Assembly: GCF_009870125.1 (NCBI RefSeq)
Contig: NC_046683.1
Location: 67,161,869-67,225,868 of the forward strand
Reading direction: 5' to 3'
Origin: Drosophila pseudoobscura
Lineage: Eukaryota > Arthropoda > Insecta > Diptera > Drosophilidae
Length of the DNA: 64,000 nt
Shown: one piece after another, positions 51,114 through 62,400 of the stretch
Position numbering within the stretch: position 1 is the first letter of the stretch
Layout of the letters: each line of letters starts with the position of its first letter
Notes under the pieces: generated by a model
What the model was told of the DNA's origin: nothing
Databases searched by the model: none
What the model saw: the letters and a program-made list of their open reading frames with translations, nothing else
Position numbers and translations under genes: made by a program

Positions 51114-51236
51114 CGTAGACTTCTTAAAGGTTTGTCTCAGTCTCGGACTCCACGCTCGCTATCAGTCGGATCGGATCCATTGGAACAGTCGTAAGAGTTT
51201 CGGGCTTGTCAGCGGTTCATCAAAATTCTCACAACG

Positions 51237-53175
51237 ATGCGTGGCTTTTTGTTAGCGTTTGTGTTCCAATTCGCTTTGTGCCATTGTCAGTATAAATATG
51301 GGCCAGGTGCGTGATGCTTAACGGGTTTGACTTCTCAGCCATAAAATACATATACCAAAGATAAAAGATCTCGGCTGTGTACAGTGAGAGTGTGAAAGAA
51401 AGTAAACACAAAACACATTCCAAATTGGATTAATCAAGTGTTAAACGAATATAAAAGAATATCAAATAGTTTATTTTAATGTACAAAGAGTCGCAGAATG
51501 TACTTTCGCCCAGAATGACGCCAACCCAACTTTTTTGGATTTTAATTTCAGAGCGCGTCTGGAATCTACGCTCCGTGGAGGAGCTAAAGAGCAAGGAGTT
51601 CTGGTTTCACGATGCCCAGCGCACACTCTTCGAGAAGCTGTCGACGCCTCCGAATCAGTATGTGGCCAAGAACGTTATCTTCTTCCTGGGCGATGGCATG
51701 TCCGTGCCGACCGTCACCGCCAGTCGGATCTTTGAGGGCCAATTGCGAGGAGTAGTGGGAGAGCGGAATCGTCTGGAGTTTGAAAAGTTCAATTTCGTGG
51801 GACTCTCAAAGGTACATATGTATATATGTACCTTCACCTGATCTGAAATAAATCTAATTGCTTCTTTATTTATTCCTTTTTATCGCAGACGTACTGTGTG
51901 AACAAACAGGTCTCCGACTCGGCGTGCACGGCCTCCGCATATTTGTCTGGGATTAAAGCCAACTACCTGACCATTGGAGTCACCCCCAATGTCCAGGTGA
52001 ATGATTGTGCAGGGGCCAGGCTGCCCCAGAATCGCCTCTCCTCGATTGCCGCCTGGGCAATGAAGGGTCGCAAGTCGGCTGGCGTGGTGACTACCACACG
52101 GATAACGCATGCCAGCCCCGCGGGCGTCTATGCCCACACCTCGAATCGGGACTTTGAGAGCGACTTTGACGTTAATTCTTTTGGGGAAAATGCCAGCAAA
52201 TGTCCAGACATTGCCCAGCAGCTGATAGATGGGGATGTGGGGCAACGCCTGCGGGTTATCCTGGGTGGCGGCACCTCGAAGTTCTTGCCCAACACCGAAA
52301 AGGATGTGTATGGCAATCAGGGTCAGCGTTTAGATGGTAGGAACCTCATAGATGAGTGGCAGAGGAGCAAGCCAGGTAACGCCAGAGTGGTCTTTAATCG
52401 CACCGATCTCTTGGCGAACGATGCTCGCAGTACGGATTTCTTGTTCGGTTTGTTTAATGCCTCGCACTTGGCCTATCACTTAGACGACAGCATAGACACT
52501 CCCACGCTGGCGGAGATGACAGAGTCAGCTATCAATGTCCTTTCCAGGGATCCTGAGGGCTATTTTCTGTTTGTCGAGGGTGGTCGCATCGATCATGCCC
52601 ATCATGAAACCAAGGCCAAGAAGGCCCTGGATGAAACTGTCCAATTCTCGAATGCCATCAAAAAGGCTCGCCTTCTGACGAATCCTTGGGACACATTGAT
52701 TGTCGTTACCGCCGACCACGGACACACGGTCTCGATTAGCGGCTATCCAGATGTGAATAACAGCATTGCCGGCTTGAATTCGGAGTTTAGTGATGTAGAT
52801 TCCAAGCCCTACGCCACTCTCTCCTATGCCAACGGCCCTGAATTTCAAAAGTTCTATCAATCGAAGGATGGCGTGGTGGAACGCGTTGATCTCACTACCT
52901 CGGATATTGGTGACAAGGATGCGCGTTATCCCCACGGCGTGCCCATGTCAGAGGAGACCCATGGAGGCGGTGACGTGGCTGTGTATGCTCACGGTAAGCT
53001 GGAGGATCTATATGTATAATTTAATTAGCTGATTGCCATTTCAGGTCCTTGGGCGCATTTGTTTACAGGCGTCTATGAGCAAAATACTATACCCTTCATG
53101 ATGGGATATGCCTCTTGCCTTGGGCCTGGAATGACTTACTGTGATCTCCAGCCAAAAGTTTCGTACAATCCATAA
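51237..53175 (+). CDS. Secreted alkaline phosphatase
   Basis: Zinc/magnesium phosphomonoesterase of the animal alkaline phosphatase family. Exons 51237-51306, 51552-51811, 51889-52993 and 53045-53175 give 521 residues. Residues 1-19 are a signal peptide ([19 protein letters not shown]). The active site is complete: metal ligand Asp71 in FFLGDGMSV, nucleophile Ser121 in [10 protein letters not shown], the [12 protein letters not shown] segment, metal ligands in [13 protein letters not shown] (Glu340, Asp345, His349), TADHGHT (Asp386, His387) and His468 in [20 protein letters not shown]. The C-terminus stops soon after the last cysteines (YASCLG...MTYCDLQ) with no hydrophobic GPI-anchor signal, so it is probably soluble. 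Flies carry about a dozen paralogues; I cannot say which this is. Substantial repeats flank it on both sides. Confidence 0.93.
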
Positions 53176-53502
53176 TTTATAGTAAAATATACTTTTTTTT
53201 AATACAGTTAAGTTACTCCATACCTTGCTTATATAGTTAAAAGATCTATTTGGCCTCCACATTTTTCTCGGATAAGCGCCACCTCCTTAAAATAATTGTT
53301 AATTTAGTCTATTATGGTAAAATGTCACTTGAAAACTAGAAATGTAAACGTCTCTTTACTGTGCATTTATACTACTAAATCTGAAAGCCACAAAATTCTA
53401 TAAAATTAAAAAAGTGTTGTGTGTTTGTGACTTAATAAAAATGTAGTCTGAAGAACCCGAAATGCAATGAATCAAATTAATAATCAATAAAAAAATGAAA
53501 TT
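53176..53502. other. 3' flank of the alkaline phosphatase gene
   Basis: AT-rich; AATAAA at 53435-53440 and 53486-53491 could end the mRNA. Nothing else is seen. Confidence 0.4.
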
Positions 53503-53700
53503 TCTCTAGCTCTGGCTTCGTCAGGCATTGCAGCCACTTTGCTTGAAGGCGGTCGAGCAGCCCTTTCAGCTGTAAAATTTCCATTGAATATGCAACGCAA
53601 CGAAACTCCAAACTGCATCATTTCCAAGAGGCAAAGGTTTTGCAGCAATGTAAACTAGTAGTGTGGGATGAATGCACGAGCACGATGGCGAGCCGACTGT
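53503..53700 (+). pseudogene. Helitron helicase relic (PIF1-like), frameshifted
   Basis: One frame reads LASSGIAATLLEGGRAALSA and continues with NETPNCIISK, which is the Rep/helicase region of Helitrons just after the Walker A motif. It meets stops near 53657. A neighbouring frame then continues with KVLQQCKLVVWDECTSTMAS, containing the Walker B VVWDECT. So a short central piece survives with one frameshift and no flanking domains, and it cannot encode a working enzyme. Confidence 0.7.
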
Positions 53701-53799
53701 TACGCGGTACGAAGAAAAATAAAAAAAAAATAATATTTTCCCAATTAATATTAATCTTCTAGACTTCGAAATCCTCTTTATCCTGCGGCCCTGCCACAA

Positions 53800-54312
53800 A
53801 CGGTTATAGCAGATCGGGAAATCGGGAAATATGACTAGCAGGGGTGGTTTGGGTCCTTAGCTGGAGAAAATAATCTTGATCCTTGGTCGTTGACAAGGAC
53901 CTAATCAAATCAAGAATTTTCTTCCAATCACAGGAAGCTGTCGCACGCCTAGATGGGACCAGAAATAACGGGGTCATCTGATCAAGGATGCAATTCCGAT
54001 CACAGGAGCACCACTACTTTCAATTTGGGGGCACTCACACCCGAGATTTTTCGGTTTTCAGATCTGGGATACCAGGCAAATAGAAAGCAGTAGAAGGTCG
54101 CTGGTTTTTTTTAAATTTTGTATTTTAAATTTCCGTTTCACATCCCCAAAAGTATGCAAAAAATTAGGAATTCACTTAATTTGTTAAGTTGCTGATTTCT
54201 GTTCGCCTAATAGATTGCAAATTTGTAATTTTAGGCCATTTGACGTCAGATTTATTTTCTTTAGCAATATCTCGGCTATTAGCCTATAAATATGTGCTGT
54301 TTGGGGTGGGGA
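53800..54312. repeat. Decayed copies of the satellite-related repeat, mixed orientation
   Basis: Read on the minus strand, about 53900-53990 contains TTATTTCTGGTCCCATCTAG and GTGATTGGAAG, matching plus-strand degenerate units at 55050-55120 and 55290-55340. The plus strand at 54255-54310 has CTCGGCTATTAGCC. These look like old inverted and direct members of the family behind the main satellite. Confidence 0.5.
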
Positions 54313-54880
54313 ATGTCATCATTAAAATTGCCAAAAATCGGCCTCATTTTCGTAGTCGACATTTTGATGCCGCTCGACCGTCTGGATCCTCGCGATCCTG
54401 GGAGTGTTGGTCCTTCACCGATCTGGCCCTATTTGTCTGAGATATAGGCTTCTGAAGATTCGCATATCATGCAAATACTGGTTTCTTCTGCACGCTATAT
54501 CTCTGCTATACGGCAGCCGATTGGGGCGCGGCATGTCTTTTCGTGATCGGGAGACTCCTGCCAATCGACTGCAATCGGAAAAAAGGACATCCATTTCTTC
54601 ACGATTTTCGCAAAAAATCATCATTAAAATTGCCAAACATCGGCCTCGTTTTCGTAGTCGACATTTTGATTCCGCTCGACAGTCGGGATCCTCGCGATCC
54701 TGGGAGAGTTGTCCCTTCACCGATCTGGCCCTAATTGTCTGAGATATAGCCTACCGAAGATTGCCGTATAATTGAAATACTGGTTTCTTCTGCACGCTAT
54801 ATCTCTGCTATACGGCAGCCGATTGGGGCGCGGCATGCCTTTTCGTGATCGGGAGAGTCCTGCCAATCGACTGCAGCTTG
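54313..54880. repeat. Two diverged satellite monomers
   Basis: Two adjacent units with the monomer landmarks CTGGATCCTCGCGATCCTGG/CGGGATCCTCGCGATCCTGG and GCCAATCGACTGCA. They differ from the main array in many positions (for example CTATACGGCAGCCGATTGGG instead of CAATAGGGCGGCCGATCTGG). They are about 315 bp apart, like the main array. Confidence 0.8.
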
Positions 54881-55509
54881 ATGGTTGTTGTTGTACAACA
54901 ATTAACAGCCACAACTTTTGTTGTTTTCTCCGATATTTGAGGCGCGATCGGGACGTGTGACGTTTTCCTGAGTTCGGAATAGGTTCCTTGAGATAACGCA
55001 TTCCTTATTAAGGATCAAGGATATTTTATCCAGACATATATACATATCTTGTTTTCTCCTTTATTTGTGGCCTGATCGGGAGGTGTCATGGCCCGCCGTG
55101 TTCTGAAAAATTTCATTGATTCTTCGGTAAGGACTACAACAATCTGAACCATTCATATTTAGTTTTCTCGGCTATTGGTGGGCCGATATGGGTGTGCAAT
55201 GACTTCCTGTGGTCGACATGATGTCCCTGATTTAATGGAGTAATTTTTATGGATCAAGGACTGTTTCCCCAATCAAAAAATTTCTGTTTTAATCGCTATT
55301 TGTGAACCTATCTGGGCGTCCCACGCCTTTTTCTAATCGGAATAGTTTCCCCGATACAGAATACAGTAAGGATGATTTTTCAATAGTTTTATTTATCGCA
55401 ACATAGCTTAGTACAAGTAAAAAACGAAGTGGAATACATATATATTTACCATCTAAATGTATATTCGTGTACATCCCTAAACCTAACAACAACGAGATCT
55501 TTCTAGAGT
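54881..55509. repeat. Degenerate repeat units between satellite blocks
   Basis: Several decayed units spaced about 120-160 bp share a core resembling CGCTATTTGTGGCCCGATC, seen near 54927, 55053, 55170 and 55293. AAGGATCAAGGA-type joints lie near 55009 and 55253. No gene. Confidence 0.5.
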
Positions 55510-55745
55510 CTAGTAGCACGCGTAGCCCTCGTAGCCCTTCCCTTGGTTGCCATAGTCACTGTCCTTGTTGTCGATGGCCAGGTCAAAGGATGACGACGGC
55601 TTATTAGGATCGGAACTTGCAAGGGCTGGGATAGATCTCGGTATGTCTCGAATACGCCTCGCTAGTGCTTGAATAGGACTCCGTCTGGCGGGGCGGACAT
55701 CGGATACGACTCGGTTTGAGATAAAGTGAAGGGTGCATAAGTCCT
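55510..55745 (-). pseudogene. Stranded last exon of an unidentified gene, frameshifted
   Basis: A good acceptor (TATCTTCTTTCACAG, read on the minus strand) opens at 55745. It is followed by tyrosine- and serine-rich coding-like sequence (RTYAPFTLSQTESYPMS, then SSTSEAYSRHTEIYPSPCK, then SSFDLAIDNKDSDYGNQGK) ending in a TAG at 55512-55510. The three segments lie in successive frames, so two frameshifts have broken it. AATAAA follows near 55390. The intact intron-exon border argues for a segmental genomic copy rather than a processed one. The family is not recognised. Confidence 0.45.
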
Positions 55746-56340
55746 CTGTGAAAGAAGATATATTTTAAAATATGTCCAAAAATGTATACTAATTTAGTTA
55801 CGCGTTTCTTTATCACTTTATCTATAAACTCTTAGTGGGTAACATCGATTGCCCTGATCTGCTTAGTAGGAATGGCTTGAGTACGCCTGCAAGGACCCAA
55901 GCACCCTTTGTGGTTGATCTCCACCGAACCAACTACGAGTATGGCAATAATCTGTTGGGCTTTTTGCCAGCACAATGCGTTGCCAGCTGGGATGCATTTG
56001 ACCTTTTCCAGGGGAAAGGAGCCATAAACAAACGTTTGATTATGGAATTTTTCCTTTTTTATGCATGATTTTGTAATGGTGTGTTCTTGTTATTATTTAA
56101 GATAGAGATATGTTAGTTAAGGATTATTTTAAATTCGTTGTCGAATAAAAAAAAAATAAATAAATTCTAATATGATTCATTGGGAAAAATATTCTGGGTC
56201 CTTGATAAGGGCTCAATTAAGTCGGGTACATTTTTTCGATCACAGGGATCCATCACACTGATCGGGCCACAAATAGCGGAGAAAACAATCAAGCAAAACT
56301 GGCCTGTTGTAGTCTGTTGTTAATTGTTTTACATCTAAAT
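55746..56340. other. Unassigned interval next to the pseudo-exon
   Basis: A 77-codon plus-strand frame at 55835-56068 (MGNIDCPDLLSRNG onward) has unremarkable composition and no recognised domain; it may be a further piece of the stranded gene. At 56215-56290 a minus-strand copy of the degenerate repeat core (CGCTATTTGTGGCCCGATC) is present. Confidence 0.35.
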
Positions 56341-56454
56341 AAGAAAAAACTAATTTTCTACAACGATTTTTGTTGTGCAATAACAATTCCTCAACTTGCG
56401 ACCAAAATGGCCGATTTTTTCATATTTTCTTTGGCTTTCTCGACTTTTTATGGA

Positions 56455-59400
56455 CCAATCTGGGAGTGGCATGTATTTTCGTGATCGGGAGAGTCCTGCC
56501 AATCGACTGCAATCGGAAAAAAGGACATACACTTTCTCACGATTTTCGCAAAAAATCATGATGGTTACATCATTAAATTTTGCGAAAATCGGCCTCATTT
56601 TCGAAATCGAGATTTTGACACCGATCGACAGTCTGGATCCTCGCAATCCTAGGAGAGTTGTCCCTTCACCGATCTGGCTCTAATTTTCTGATATATAGCC
56701 TACGGAAGATTGCCGTATAATTGAAATACTGGTTTCTTCTGAACGCTATATCTCTGCAATAGGGCTGTTGATCTGGGCGAGACACCGATCGACAGTCTCG
56801 ATCCTCGCGATCCTAGGAGAGTTGTCCCTTCACCGATCTGGCTCTAATTGTCTGATATATAGCCTACCGAAGATTGCCGTATAATTGAAATACTGGTTTC
56901 TTCTGCACGCTATATCTCTGCAATAGGGCGGCCGATCTGGGCGAGGCATGTCTTTCCGTGATCGTGAGAATCCTACCAATCGACTGAAATCGGAATAAAG
57001 GACATTCATTTTTTCACGATTTTCGCACAAAATCATGATGGTTACATCATTAAATTTTGCGAAAATCGGCCTCATTTTCGAAATCGAGATTTTGACACCG
57101 ATCGACAGTCTGGATCCTCGCGATCCTGGGAGAGTGGTCCCTTCACCGATCTGGCCCTAATTGTCTGAGATATAGCCTACGGAAGATTGGCGTATAATTG
57201 AAATACTGGTTTCTTCTGAACGCTATATCTCTGCAATAGGGCTGCCGATCTGGGCGAGACACCGATCGACAGTCTGGATCCTCGCAATCCTAGGAGAGTT
57301 GTCCCTTCACCGATCTGGCCATAATTGTCTGAGATATAGCCTACGGAAGATTGGCGTATAATTGAAATACTGGTTTCTTCTGAACGCTATATCTCTGCAA
57401 TAGGGCTGCCGATCTGGGCGAGACACCGATCGACAGTCTGGATCCTCGCGATCCTGGGAGAGTTGTCCCTTCACCGATCTGGCTCTAATTGTCTGATATA
57501 TAGCCTACCGAAGATTGCCGTATAATTGAAATACTGGTTTCTTCTGAACGCTACATCTCTGCAAAAGGGCGGCCGATCTGGGCGAGGCATGTCTTTCCGT
57601 GATCGGGAGAATCCTGCCAATCGACTGAAATCGGAATGAAGGACATCCATTTTTTCACGATTTTCGCACAAAATCATGATGGTTACATCATTAAATTTTG
57701 CGAAAATCGGCCTCATTTTCGAAATCGAGATTTTGACACCGATCGACAGTCTGGATCCTCGCGATCCTGGGAGAGTTGTCCCTTCACCGATCTGGCCCTA
57801 ATTGTCTGAGATATAGCCTACGGAAGATTGGCGTATAATTGAAATACTGGTTTCTTCTGAACGCTATATCTCTGCAATAGGGCTGCCGATCTGGGCGAGA
57901 CACCGATCGACAGTCTGGATCCTCGCGATCCTGGGAGAGTTGTCCCTTCACCGATCTGGCTCTAATTGTCTGATATATAGCCTACCGAAGATTGCCGTAT
58001 AATTGAAATACTGGTTTCTTCTGCACGATATATCTCTGCAATAGGGCGGCCGATCTGGCCGAGGCATGTCTTTCCGTGATCGGGAGAATCCTGCCAATCG
58101 ACTGAAATCGGAATAAAGGACATCCATTTTTTCACGATTTTCGCACAAAATCATCATTATTTTGCGAAAATCGGCCTCATTTTCGAAGTCGAGATTTTTA
58201 CACCGATCGACAGTCTGGATCCTCGCGATCCTGGGAGAGTTGTCCCTTCACCGATCTGGCTCTAATTGTCTGATATATAGCCTACCGAAGATTGCCGTAT
58301 AATTGAAATACTGGTTTCTTCTGAACGCTACATCTCTGCAAAAGGGCGGCCGATCTGGGCGAGGCATGTCTTTCCGTGATCGGGAGAATCCTGCCAATCG
58401 ACTGAAATCGGAATGAAGGACATCCATTTTTTCACGATTTTCGCACAAAATCATGATGGTTACATCATTAAATTTTGCGAAAATCGGCCTCATTTTCGAA
58501 ATCGAGATTTTTACACCGATCGACAGTCTGGATCCTCGCGATCCTAGGAGAGTTGTCCCTTCACCGATCTGGCTCTAATTGTCTGATATATAGCCTACCG
58601 AAGATTGCCGTATAATTGAAGTACTGGTTTATCTCTGCAATAGGGCTGCCGATCTGGGCGAGACACCGATCGACAGTCTGGATCCTCGCAATCCTAGGAG
58701 AGTTGTCCCTTCACCGATCTGGCTCTAATTGTCTGATATATAGCCTACCGAAGATTGGCGTATAATTGAAATACTGGTTTCTTCTGAACGCTATATCTCT
58801 GCAATAGGGCTGTCGATCTGGGCGAGACACCGATCGACAGTCTGGATCCTCGCGATCCTGGGAGAGTTGTCCCTTCACCGATCTGGCCCTAATTATCTGA
58901 TATATAGCCTACCGAAGATTGCCGTATAATTGAAATACTGGTTTCTTCTGCACGCTATATCTCTGCAATAGGGCGGCCGATCTGGGCGAGGCATGTCTTT
59001 CCGTGATCGGGAGAATCCTGCCAATCGACTGAAATCGGAATAAAGGACATCCATTTTTTCACGATTTTCGCACAAAATCATCATTAAATTTTGCGAAAAT
59101 CGGCCTCATTTTCGAAATCGAGATTTTGACACCGATCGACAGTCTGGATCCTCGCGATCCTGGGAGAGTCGTCCCTTCACCGATCTGGCTCTAATTGTCT
59201 GATATATAGCCTACCGAAGATTGCCGTATAATTGAAATACTGGTTTATCTCTGCAATAGGGCTGCCGATCTGGGCGATCCGTGATCGGGAGAATCCTGCC
59301 AATCGACTGAAATCGGAATAAAGGACATCCATTTTTTCACGATTTTCGCAAAAAATCATGATGGTTACATCATGAAATTTTGCGAAAATCGGCCTCATTT

Positions 59401-62400
59401 TCGAAGTCGAGATTTTTACACCGATCGACAGTCTGGATCCTCGCGATCCTGGGAGAGTTGTCCCTTCACCGATCTGGCTCTAATTGTCTGATATATAGCC
59501 TACCGAAGATTGCCGTATAATTGAAATACTGGTTTCTTCTGAACGCTATATCTCTGCAATAGGGCTGCCGATCTGGGCGAGACACCGATCGACAGTCTGG
59601 ATCCTCGCGATCCTAGGAGAGTTGTCCCTTCACCGATCTGGCTCTAATTGTCTGATATATAGCCTACCGAAGATTGCCGTATAATTGACATACTGGTTTC
59701 TTCTGCACGCTATATCTCTGCAATAGGGCGGCCGATCTGGGCGAGGCATGTCTTTCCGTGATCGGGAGAATTCTGCCAATCGACTGAAATCGGAATAAAG
59801 GACATCCACTTTTTCACGATTTTCGCAAAAAATCATGATGGTTACATCATTAAATTTTGCGAAAATCAGCCTCATTTTCGAAATCGATATTTTTACACCG
59901 ATCGACAGTCTGGATCCTCGCGATCCTAGGAGAGTTGTCCCTTCACCGATCTGGCTCTAATTGTCTGATATATAGCCTACCGAAGATTGCCGTATAATTG
60001 AAATACTGGTTTCTTCTGAACGCTATATCTCTGCAATAGGGCGGCCGATCTGGGCGAGGCATGTCTTTCCGTGATCGGGAGAATCCTGCCAATCGACTGA
60101 AATCGGAATAAAGGACATCCATTTTTTCACGATTTTCGCACAAAATCATGATTACATTTTGGGAAAATCGGCCCCATTTTCGCAATCGAGATTTTTACAC
60201 CGATCGACAGTCTGGATCCTCGCGATCCTGGGAGAGTTGTCCCTTCACCGATCTGGCCCTAATTGTCTGAGATATAGCCTACGGAAGATTGGCGTATAAT
60301 TGAAATACTGGTTTCTTCTGAACGCTATATCTCTGCAATAGGGCTGCCGATCTGGGCGAGACACCGATCGACAGTCTGGATCCTCGCGATCCTAGGAGAG
60401 TTGTCCCTTCACCGATCTGGCTCTAATTGTCTGATATATAGCCTACCGAAGATTGCCGTATAATTGACATACTGGTTTCTTCTGCACGCTATATCTCTGC
60501 AAGAGGGCGGCCGATCTGGGCGAGGCATGTCTTTCCGTGATCGGGAGAATCCTGCCAATCGACTGAAATTGGAATGAAGGCCATCCATTTTTTCACGATT
60601 TTCGCACAAAATTATGATGTTTACATCATTAAATTTTGCGAAAATCGGCCTCATTTTCGAAGTCGAGATTTTTACACCGATCGACAGTCTGGATCCTCGC
60701 GATCCTGGGAGAGTTGTCCCTTCACCGATCTGGCTCTAATTGTCTGATATATAGCCTACCGAAGATTGCCGTATAATTGAAATACTGGTTTCTTCTGCAC
60801 GCTATATCTCTGCAATAGGGCGGCCGATCTGGGCGAGGCATGTCTTTCCGTGATCGGGAGAATCCTGCCAATCGACTGAAATCGGAATGAAGGACATCCA
60901 TTTTTTCACGATTTTCGCACAAAATCATGATGGTTACATCATTAAATTTTGCGAAAATCGGCCTCATTTTCGAAATCGAGATTTTTACACCGATCGACAG
61001 TCTGGATCCTCGCGATCCTGGGAGAGTCGTCCCTTCACCGATCTGGCTCTAATTGTCTGATATATAGCCTACCGAAGATTGCCGTATAATTGAAATACTG
61101 GTTTCTTCTGAACGCTATATCTCTGCAATAGGGCGGCCGATCTGGGCGAGGCATGTCTTTCCGTGATCGGGAGAATCCTGCCAATCGACTGAAATCGGAA
61201 TAAAGGACATCCATTTTTTCACGATTTTCGCACAAAATCATGATTACATTTTGGGAAAATCGGCCCCATTTTCGCAATCGAGATTTTTACACCGATCGAC
61301 AGTCTGGATCCTCGCGATCCTGGGAGAGTTGTCCCTTCACCGATCTGGCCCTAATTGTCTGAGATATAGCCTACGGAAGATTGGCGTATAATTGAAATAC
61401 TGGTTTCTTCTGAACGCTATATCTCTGCAATAGGGCTGCCGATCTGGGCGAGACACCGATCGACAGTCTGGATCCTCGCGATCCTAGGAGAGTTGTCCCT
61501 TCACCGATCTGGCTCTAATTGTCTGATATATAGCCTACCGAAGATTGCCGTATAATTGACATACTGGTTTCTTCTGCACGCTATATCTCTGCAAGAGGGC
61601 GGCCGATCTGGGCGAGGCATGTCTTTCCGTGATCGGGAGAATCCTGCCAATCGACTGAAATTGGAATGAAGGCCATCCATTTTTTCACGATTTTCGCACA
61701 AATTTATGATGTTTACATCATTAAATTTTGCGAAAATCGGCCTCATTTTCGAAGTCGAGATTTTTACACCGATCGACAGTCTGGATCCTCGCGATCCTGG
61801 GAGAGTTGTCCCTTCACCGATCTGGCTCTAATTGTCTGATATATAGCCTACCGAAGATTGCCGTATAATTGAAATACTGGTTTCTTCTGCACGCTATATC
61901 TCTGCAATAGGGCGGCCGATCTGGGCGAGGCATGTCTTTCCGTGATCGGGAGAATCCTGCCAATCGACTGAAATCGGAATGAAGGACATCCATTTTTTCA
62001 CGATTTTCGCACAAAATCATGATGGTTACATCATTAAATTTTGCGAAAATCGGCCTCATTTTCGAAATCGAGATTTTTACACCGATCGACGGTCTGGATC
62101 CTCGCGATCCTGGGAGAGTTGTCCCTTCACCGATCTGGCCCTAATTGTCTGAGATATAGCCTACGGAAGATTGGCGTACAATTGAAATACTGGTTTCTTC
62201 TGAACGCTATATCTCTGCAATAGGGCTGCCGATCTGGGCGAGACACCGATCGACAGTCTGGATCCTCGCGATCCTAGGAGAGTTGTCCCTTCACCGATCT
62301 GGCCCTATTTGTCTGAGATATAGGCTTCTGAAGATTGCCGTATTATCTCTGCAATAGGGCGGCCGATCTGGGCGAGGCATGTCTTTCCGTGATCGGGAGA

